Origin: Amoebophrya sp. A120
Taxonomy: Eukaryota; Sar; Dinophyceae; Syndiniales; Amoebophryaceae
Length of the DNA stretch: 64,000 bases
Reading direction: 5' to 3'
Assembly: GCA_905178155.1 (NCBI GenBank)
Contig: CAJINV010000003.1
Span: forward strand, 10,113,979 to 10,177,978
Positions within the stretch are counted from its first letter, which is position 1. Every line of letters begins with the position of its first letter. A program made the translations under genes and the position numbers. Positions 45,478 through 54,800 of the stretch are shown in pieces. The notes below the pieces were generated by a model. The model searched no databases. It was not told the DNA's origin and was given only the letters and a program-made list of their open reading frames with translations.

Positions 45478-48149
45478 ATGCTGCGCGAGTGCGTTGGCGC
45501 TCCGGGGTCATTCCTTCGTTTGCAACAAAAAAACTACAGGTTTTCTCTTCTTCGGTCGGTTGGCGAAGAGTGCCAAAGTGAGCCGGAGCTGCGCGCATTG
45601 TTGGCGGAGAAGCCGCGGGACTTTGTCCTATATGACGGCTTATGGATTGCAGATATGTCTGAGTCAAAGTTGTAATGCTACGTGTACGTTGCTTGTGACG
45701 AACACGAACCCAACCAACACCAACCCGCTGTGATGCACAGCCGTGCATGATGATGATACTAATTCTAATTGATTTGTGGTAAATTTAAAATCAAATTGGA
45801 ATTTCAAATTGATGAACGACTGATAGTGATACTCTGTCTTGCAATTCCAATTTCCCAGACTCAGACATACTTGCATTTGATACCTCTTCGAGCCGTCCGG
45901 GCGAATGCACATCGCTCAGGGCCTCATGAAGTCCATAAATGTCAACAAGTGCACAAAGGTAACTAAGTTGTGTAAGTTAAATTAATATAGATAATGAGAA
46001 ATTAGAATTGCCTACTTCATAGTCGTGCTAAAGCCGAGACATTGTATAACAGGACGCGTAAAAAAAAAATGGCATTGCTTTGTTGCCATGAAGACGGACA
46101 TGTTTGCTCGCTGACACTGTGGCTCAGGGACACGAGCACCCCACCACGCATTCAAGCTTGAGACCGGACCCTGAGCGGGGATTGATTTTGTAGAGATACA
46201 GAGCTGCTTGACCTATGGCCATGTTCTTCAAATGAAACATTCTACCAGGCTGGAGGGATTTTCAAGTTTTGGGTTGCCGATTGGTTTGGGCTGATGAACA
46301 ACAAAATGGGAGGCGACCTGGAGAAAATCAAGGACGTTGGCAAGTACCTCATCGAGTGCTGGAAGGCTTGCGGAATGAATATGGAGCGGGTGAAGTTCAT
46401 ATGGACGTCCGAGGCCATTGAACAGAATGCCAAGGAATACTGGACCCAGGTACCATGACTTTTGTCGAGACGGCTGCTCAGCATTTGTGTTTATGTTACA
46501 AAGTAGTCCCTTTTTTTTAGACGGCGGCGTTAAGGACTCCGGCGGGGGCTAGTTACTAGCTACTCTCTGCTTAGTTGCCTAGTGGTCCTCATTGGTGCAG
46601 CTGGCGCTCCGGCGGCCCCCAGAACGCCGCACGTAGTCTTGCTCTTTTTGCGCGCCAGAGAACGGGCACGAGTTGCCTAGATGTAGATTTTGACTTGCCA
46701 GTCCCACGTCCGCACATCGAAGAATAACCCGCGTCGCCTTTCCTCAGTAAGCACAGGCTCGCGACCGGGCGCCGACCGGGGCCTCGAAAGATCGTGGCGG
46801 CCTTTCAAGAAAGTTTTTTGCATATCCCACAGGGGTAGACGAGTTCGAGTTGTGAGCTGGAATCAGAACCAGGCTCAAACTCAACCAGCGGAAGCAAACG
46901 CGCCGCCCGCCCGGCCCTTGTCGTTTTCAGGGGTCAAGCTTCCTGCCCTTGCCAGCGGAAGCAAGCGCGCCACCGGCCCAGCCCTCCGCTTTCGCTTTCA
47001 AGGGGGTCCGCCGGTCCGCCCACAGTGTCAAAGCGAAGTCTGCGCCGTTCTATCTAATTCAAGCGCATCAGGAAGATATTGATATACACAAAAATCATCC
47101 AGATGCTGGACATATCGCGTCTCTCGAGTTTGTGGCGCATAAAAAAGTGCGGTATGATAATGGGCCGAAAGGACGAGGAAGCCTTGTCGGGAGCACAGAT
47201 TCTGTACCCGATCATGCAGTGCACTGACATATTTTTTCTGGACGCGGACATTTGCCAGCTTGGCGTTGACCAGCGAAAAGTCAACATGCTCGCGCGCGAG
47301 TATTGCGACGCGGCTGCAGATGGCCGGATGAAAAACAGACGCAAGCCGATCATTCTGAGCCACCACATGCTCTATGGGCTCTTTGCTGGACAGGAGAAGA
47401 TGAGTAAGTCCAATCCCGACTCCGCCATTTTCATGGAGGATAGCGAGGAGGACGTTCGCCGCAAACTACGAAACGCCTACTGCCCCCGCGAACCCACCGT
47501 CGAGAACTCGTCTAAACAAAGGAAGCTCGAAGAGGAAGCGAAAATCAGATCGGAGCAGCAGACTGCTGCGCAAAACGTGTCGAAGAAAGCCGCGAAGAAA
47601 GCCGCGAAGGGCGGAGGTGGTGGTGGTGCAGGAGATGTTCGCACAGCGGCGAACCAGGCCAGCCTTCTTGCAGAGTTGGAAGACGACAGTATGCAGATAG
47701 CCGACGCTTTTGACGCATTGAAGAACCCAGTGCTAGATTACGTGAAGCACATCGTCTTCGCCGACCCGCAAGCCAAGCCACTCGCGATCAAAGGCAAAAC
47801 TTATTACACCGAGCAGGCTGTCCGGCAAGACTTTTTAGCGAACCAAATCTCGGAAGGCGAGTTGAAAGAGGCCGTTATCGACCGGGTCAATGCATTGCTG
47901 CAAAATGTGCGCTCGGAGTTCCAAAAGAACCCGACCGCCCGGCGCCAGCTGGAGCTGGTGGAGCAGCACAAGCAAGCAGTCACTACTGGCGGGCCCGTCA
48001 AAACAAGTCTCCGCTGTCTTGCACGGAGTGCTGCGGCCACCAACACCGTCGTCTTCCTGCCCCGGCCAAACGTATCACAGGGAAAAGAGTCAGAGCGGCA
48101 TCGTTTCGGCGCAAGACATGACACTTTGTCCTCTTGCATGTCAACCTAA
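45478..48149 (+). CDS. Tyrosyl-tRNA synthetase, cytosolic protist type
   Basis: Class I synthetase charging tRNA-Tyr. Exon 1 (ATG 45478, or an exon starting near 45536 after AACTACAG) holds LLRSVGEECQSEPELRALL and ends YDG; the introner 45639-45888 is removed to give YDGFEPSGRMHIAQ, the HIGH-region motif. Exon 2 ends at 45958 (INVNKCTK); GT-AG intron to 46248; exon 3 46249-46449 (AGGIFKFWVADWFGLMNNKM); GT-AG phase-0 intron 46450-47102; exon 4 47103-48149 with LYPIMQCTDIFFLDADICQL, GVDQRKVNMLAREYC, and KMSKS at 47397, followed by DSAIFMEDSEEDVRRKL. A Lys/Ala then Gly-rich linker (KKAAKKAAKGGGGGGAGD) interrupts the anticodon-binding part. About 40 residues after QLELVEQHKQA are unusual and may be read-through of an intron. 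The closest relatives should be plant, apicomplexan and archaeal types. Confidence 0.95.
45639..45888 (+). mobile_element. Introner-like intron, 247 bp, direct repeat CTT
   Basis: CTT at 45639 and 45886. Removal of 247 bp gives GAC GGC TTC GAG, restoring YDG-FEPSGR. None of the four equivalent cut positions has GT at the start or AG at the end. Left end TTGCAGATATGTCTGAGTC; right end complement ATGCAAGTATGTCTGAGTC: 16 of 19 positions equal, the last 12 identical. This is the best-proven member, because conserved protein sequence fixes the join. Confidence 0.9.
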
Positions 48150-48860
48150 ACAGCATGGGCCCCCTAGGCTCGCCCAGGACACCAGATATACGTTTTCGTG
48201 TTTCTGTTCAGCTTGTGTTTCTGTTCAGTGCCCAGACAGTATCTCGCCCACCCAGAGGCGAGCACGCATCATGTTGTTTTTCTGTATATGCATGCTTTTC
48301 TTTTTTTCGCAGCGAAGTGCGTATAGCTTCGCATGGGTCATTGCGCTCTGTGGTGTTTGTGTTTATTATTCTTTGCTTCGCGCGAAAAAAGTAGGAGTAG
48401 CCGGGCCCTCCTTAGGATATGCTTTCTCTCTTCGACGCCGTTAGAGGCCGAGTTTGGACAGAGCTTGGCCCTTACCCGGCAGAGTTCGACGGCTTGATTG
48501 GTTGATGCGGCTCGGTTCTAATCTTCTGAACACTAATGGTGGACAGTTGGCAAGCGTGGTGGACACCAAGCTGACGGGTGTTTGTCCGCAGCTAAAACGT
48601 GCAGCGTTCGGACATATGTGACACGGCTGGCGACCAGCCCAGCAGGTAATTCACCTTGACAAAAATGATCGCGCAGCGCGTTGACAATATTCCCTCGTCC
48701 ACGAAATTTTATCGAAGAAGCCTGCGCTGCATTGCTTTGCTTTTGCACGACCTTCCAACTTGTCAAAGAAGCATGTCTCGCATTTTGCAGCGCGTCGACG
48801 TTCTAGAACTATAGTACCGACTGACTTCTATTTCCGGTGTGATAAAACGCAACGGATATC
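48150..48860. other. Intergenic, no gene seen
   Basis: Between the synthetase stop and the next exon. 48290-48420 has a hydrophobic frame (SQRSAYSFAWVIALCGVCVY) without other support. The 48480-48860 part shows nothing. Confidence 0.45.
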
Positions 48861-48872
48861 AATTCCTGTGGC

Positions 48873-51800
48873 CTTTCTCTCGACGTGGTTCTGCAGACCG
48901 CCGCCACATTGACACAAGCTTACACGGAGGAGGCCGCTGCGATGGCAGCGGAAAAATCTATCAAAACTGACTCTACTGCTGAGGAGTACCTAGTAACGTT
49001 GTATTTAGAAGATTGGAGCAGCTTTGTGCTTAACAAGTACTACCATGCAGAAAGGCACACCCATTCCATACCTTCCTCGTTTGACTATACGTAATTTATA
49101 TATAGGGCGAATTCATCTCATCACGGAAATAAAAGACTGTGATACTGCGCTGCCTGCAAGGGGAGCGCTTTTTGGTCGCGAAAAATGCACCAGAAGGCCA
49201 TGCGGGTTGGAGATCAGGATTGGGCAGAAAAATCTGTATTGCTTTCGCGCTGTGCTTCTTGATGATTGATTTGGACCCGTCGCTCTTGGTGTTGGTCTGG
49301 ACATGATCCCAATTTCTTTCAGCTGCGGGAAAGCTGTCAGTCCCTGACGTTGTCCGGTCGTTTCTTTGGTCGGTCTTGTCCGGCCTAAGTAAAGGGTGTT
49401 AGTGTCTATTGGTGGTCTGCGGCCTAAGAATGCGTTGGCAAGCGCGGACAACGACAAAAAGCGGAGGTTTCGCGCCACCAAAAAGCATGCCGGGTGAGGG
49501 ACCCCGACCCCCGACCGACGGCGGCCGTAGTGATACATGCGGGGCCAATGCTTCCTGTGTGTGGTTAGACGGTGCAGTTGTTGTACGGAGGACACGTTGC
49601 ATGCCGGGAACGGCCCACGCGAATATCTGCCCGCGGGCTGGCGGAGGGAGCGAGAAAAAAAAAGCGCCCTACGTCGTAGTACTTCGGAGAAAAACGGCTA
49701 TCTATCAATTAGGCCAAATAATTACGTGAAAATGGTAGGGGTGTGCTTTTCTCTTGGATAAATACCAGGGCGATTTTGCGACGTTGGACAACTACCATCG
49801 TCTCTTCCTGAAGTGCTTGAGACTAGTAATCCCGGAAGTGATGGCTTCGGTTCTTCTTCTCCAGCAGTCCGTTGAAATTTGTCGTGACCCGAACAACTAC
49901 TGGATATCCGTCATCGACGTTGGCCGCACCTGCAGTCTCGGCGACGTATGATACAGCTCTGCTTGCTTCCTTAATATATACTAGGGTACCCCCCTGACCA
50001 GTAAAATTAGCGCAAAAAGTTACAGACTGAAGGCCGCGCAATGCGTGCGGCTAGGTACAAAAACCCCGCCCGCGCGTTGTCGTTCTTTCGAAAAAGAAAC
50101 TGCGCGCCGAAAATTCCGGCCAAACGCTAACGCAAAAATCCCCATCGGTGTCGTCCAACCGCGCTTAGGCGCGCAGCCCTTGAAGAGTCCATCGGTAACG
50201 GGCCCCTGTGCATAAAGAATCCATCTCGTCTGTCCCCGCGCGTTGGTGTTCACCGGTCGCAGCGCAGGGCATTAGCCCGTTTACATTTTCCTGCGGCCGA
50301 CCCCGGCTGCCTGCCTGCCCCCGACCGTGTGGCGGCCGTTCCCCGCCCGCTGCCCCCTGGCGGCCCGCCCGCCCTTACCCGCGTGTCCCGCCCCCGCCCA
50401 ACATCACCCTGAGCCCTGTTATGTTGCCTGCCCGCCCCGCTTCTGGGGACGCGACCCCCCCATTCCCCGCCCCCGCCCGCTGCCGCCCGGCCGCCGTACC
50501 GAGCCGCGGCCCGCCGCCCGAGGGGGGTCGTGGCCCCCCCTCTCCCCGCCCCCGCCTGCGGACGCCCCGCGCTGCCGGCCTGCCCGGTCCGCCTTGCTTG
50601 GGCCGCGGCCGCCCGGCGGGCGACCCCGCGCATTCGCCGCCCCCTGCTGTGGCCGCTTGCCCTTTCCGGGCCCGCCGCCGCCCCCCGCCGGCCGGCCCGC
50701 CCCCGCCAGCTGCCGCGCGCCTGCCCGCCCCCGCCTGCGGGCGGCCGCTGCCTGCGTGCCCGCCCCCCCGGCCCGCCCCCGTCCGCGGCCGCCCGCCCGC
50801 GCTCGCGCGCCCCGGGCCGCGCGCGGCCGCCGGGGAGGGGGCGCGGCCCCCCCCATTCCCCGCCCCCAGCAGCTGTCGATCCCTGCCGCCTACCCGCCCG
50901 ACCCGCGGCCGCCGGGGGGGGGGCGCGGCCCTCCATCCCCATTCCCCGCCCCCGCCAACGAACTGCCGGTCGGTCCCTGCCGCCTGCCCGCCCGACCCGC
51001 GGCCTCCGGGGGGGGGCGCGGTCCCGTCCATGCCCCGCCCCCGCCAACTGCCGACCCCGGCATCTTGCCCGCCCGACCCGCGGCCGCCGCCCGGGGGGGC
51101 GCGGCCCCCCCCATTCCCCGCCCCCGCCAGATGCCGTTGTTCCCCGCCGCCTACCCGGCCGGCCCGCGGCCGCCGGGGGGGGCCCGCCCCCCCTTCCCCC
51201 GGCCGCTGGCGCGTCCTGCCGCCTGCCCGCCCGGCCCCCGCCCGCCCGGCCCCGCCGCCCGCCCGGCCCCCCCGCGTGCCTCGCGCATTGCGCGCGCCCG
51301 CGCCGTCTTCAAATTTTTTGCCGTTTTTATGTGGCCCGGGGCTCGTATTAATGTTTATGAGTCATCCGAGCATACTAATTCATGCAGTTCGCTCCGGCTA
51401 CAGTGATCTACCTAAACTTCAATTTTGATTTTACATTGCAACATATACATGAACAACATGTATTAATACTATGCTAGTACGAACTCTTGCATCTATGTTG
51501 CGGTTGTGGTTGTGCAGGAGGTAGCTCCTTGTTTCTGTATCACTTTGACAGGCGTGGAGTAGCTCATTGTAAAGGTATGAGTCGCAATCGTGTAGATAAA
51601 TCTTCGATGAAACTTTGCAGATCCGCGATATGTTGCTGCCTTCCGAAGAGTTCGTGGGGAGTGGGCAAGCCGTCTCGTCGATGATGGGTGTCGCGGATGT
51701 CTTGTCGCTGAGTTGCTTGCCAAGTGGAGCAGCGAGCAGTCCATCCGAGTCTTCGCGCCATGCAGTCAAGATTGTGGCCTGTACGGAAGCGCAAGCGGTG

Positions 51801-54800
51801 GCCTTTGAGAAGGCGAGGAATTACATCCAAACGCATATCTTTCCACTGGACGCGGCGGCAAGGCGAGTGGGCCAAGTGGATGTCGTCCGTATCCACAAAA
51901 AAAGACACATCCTCATCCAGTTTGTCATGCAAAACATGCTTAACCACTGCTGGCATTGGTCGCGACATGTGCGTGAGGTTAGCTGTCACAGCTTTGGGTG
52001 ATTGGGCGACGCCAGACCAGCGAGCAAACAGCAGTTGCGGCCACGGCACCAGCTTGCACCGACCTTGGGTCGCTGCGAGCACGCAGGCCGGCATCATCGG
52101 CCGACTGCGTTGTGCCGTGCGTCGCAGCTGCGGCGCGCTCTCTAATCCATGCATCGAGGGGTCGTGACAGTCCCCACACACATCTACTTCTTCTTCTTTC
52201 TTCTTTTCTTCATTTTTCCGAGCTTTTGCTGTCTTTCCGCGCCCCCCTGCCCATGCAGGGGGCCGCCTTTTGTTAGGGTGGGAGGGTGGGAGAAACGACA
52301 ACACGCGCCCGGCGCGCGCCGTTGCCCCTACAGCGGTGTCGCTCCCGTTAGCTGGCAGCGCTTAACCTCATTTCGCTATTGATAGATATGCTGGACGCGA
52401 AATACCAATTAACCACTGCTGGCATTGGTCGCGACATGTGCGTGAGGTTAGCTGTCACAGCTTTGGGTGATTGGGCGACGCCAGACCAGCGAGCAAACAG
52501 CAGTTGCGGCCACGGCACCAGCTTGCACCGACCTTGGGTCGCTGCGAGCACGCAGGCCGGCATCATCGGCCGACTGCGTTGTGCCGTGCGTCGCAGCTGC
52601 GGCGCGCTCTCTAATCCATGCATCGAGGCGGGTGGAGATTAACTCCCAACGCCCGCTCTCCCAATGCTCCACCGGGCGAGATTCATGCTAGGCCATGGCC
52701 AAGTTGCGCGGCATGTTCAGCCAGTGCATGCACTGGAGATCACGCCCGCAAACCAGGGTCATGCTGCCCGTTCTCTTCACCTCTCTATCTTTTCCCAGGG
52801 CTGGCTTTCAGATACCCGCCCATGCAAGTATCTAAGAGCCAGTCGCCTCGGGAAGATATACCCTGAGCTTCTGCTTCGCGCAGTGAGCACGCCCTCTGCG
52901 GAGGGGCGCTTGCGTGGAGCAGAAGCGCAAGGCAGCGACGCACTGGGCTCTTCACGCGGGGCCGGCATCGCAAAGGACCACGCAACACGTTTCCGTGGGG
53001 AAACATGCCGCGACGGGGACCTACGGACGCGACGCATGGCATTTTTCTGAGGTGCAGAGCGTCGCTGGGGACCGCGCGGCACGCTTCGGGCGAAGCGTGT
53101 CGCGACGGGGACCTACGGAGAGACACGCCACGAAGCTCTTAGCTTCGCCGTCGCGTCGGCAGGGACCATATAACACGCTTCGCTTGAAGCATGCCCCGAT
53201 GGGGGCCCAAGAGGTAGCGCCAGCTCCTGTGGAGGTGGTGCCTGGGTCACGCAGCAGGCTTCGTGGAAGCGTGGCGCGACGGGGGACCCCAGAGCGGACA
53301 CCCAACCCTTGCAGGGTTGGTGTCGACAGGGACCGCGCAGCACGCTTCGTAAGAAGCGCGCCCCGAGGGGAACCTGTGGAGACCAACACACCACACCAAG
53401 CCGTGGTGGAGTTGATGTCGACGGGGACCACGAGCACGCTTCTCAAAAGCGCGTCGCGATGGGGACTTACGGAGACACGCGACGCCAAACTTGTAGCAAG
53501 CTTGCAACACGCGTCGGCGGGGACCACGTGGCACGCTTCGCTTGAAGCGTGCCGTGATGGGGACCTACGACCTCCTCTGGAGGTGGCGGGCGCGAGGGCC
53601 ATTCGGCGTGCTTCTGCTTCGTAGAAGCCCGCCGCGATGGAGACTGCTCGAGCCGACACCAGCCAAGCCTTGCGAAGTTGGTGCCGGGGGGGACCACACA
53701 GCACGCTTCGCAAGAAGCGCGCCGCGATGGAGACCTGCGGAGACGACACCAAATTCCCGCGGAGCTGGTGTCGACGGGGACCACACAGGACGCTTCGCCT
53801 GAAGCGTCCCTTGGTGGGGACCTACGAGGCAGCATCAAGCGCCTCTGGAGGTGGTGCAGCAGGGGCACAGACACAGCATGCTTCGAAGAAGCACGCCATG
53901 ATGTCAACCTGCGGAGCTGACACCAAGCCCCTGTGGAGGTGGTGGCGACGGGGACCACGCCGCACGCTTCGTTCGAAGCGTGTCGGGCGAGCGACGTGCG
54001 AGACGACACCAAGGAGCCCCCAGCACGGAGCTGGTGTCGACGGGGACCACGCAGCGCGCCTAACACGAGGCGCGCCGTGATCATCAATGGGGACCAACAC
54101 AACGCGCCTCCTTCGACGCGTGCCGTCACGGAGACGTGAGCATAGACACGGCGCCGGAGGCCTCTCATCTGGAGTTGGCGTGAGTGCCACGCAGCGTGCC
54201 TCGTAGAAGCCCGCCGCGATGGCGACCGACGGAGCCGACACCAACCAAGCCCTGCGGAGTTGGTACCGGAGGGGACCACGCAGCATGCTTCGCAAGAAGC
54301 GCGCCGCGATGGAGGCCTGCCGAGACGACACCAAAGAGCTCCAGTGGAGCTGGTGTCGACGGGGACCAAGCAACACGCTTCTTCTGAAGCGTGCCATGGT
54401 GGGGACCTACGAGGCAGCACGAAGCGCCTCTGCAGGTGGTGCCGGAGGGCCACGCAGCATGCTTCGAAGAAGCGCGCCACCATGTAGACCTGCGGAGCCG
54501 ACACCCAGCCCCTGTGGAGTTGGTGGCAACGGAGACCACGCCGCACGCTTCGTTCGAAGCGTGCCGGGCGAGGGACCTGCGGAGACGACGCCAGGGAGTT
54601 CCTAGTGCGGAGCTGGTGCCGGCGGGGACCACGCAGCGCATCTAGCCCGATGCATGCCGTGATAGGGCCCGGCGCAGCGCGCTTCTTTCGAAGCGTGCCG
54701 TCACGGAGACGCGAGCACACTGCGCCAGGCCTCTGTCCGAGGCACTGCCATGTCGTGCAGATCTGCGCACAGCAGCAGCACTACCTTGGCGTGCGTGTCG

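Noticed and set aside
50208-51428. Very long GC-rich reading frames on both strands
   Set aside because: They coincide with the repeat array of the inverted GC-rich element; composition is Pro/Arg/Ala only, several frames are open at once, and the same occurs in copy A (29184-29981).
53467-54720. 417-codon minus-strand frame over the hairpin satellite
   Set aside because: The frame is open because repeat lengths are near multiples of three; the plus strand is partly open too, and the array lies inside an intron of a plus-strand gene.
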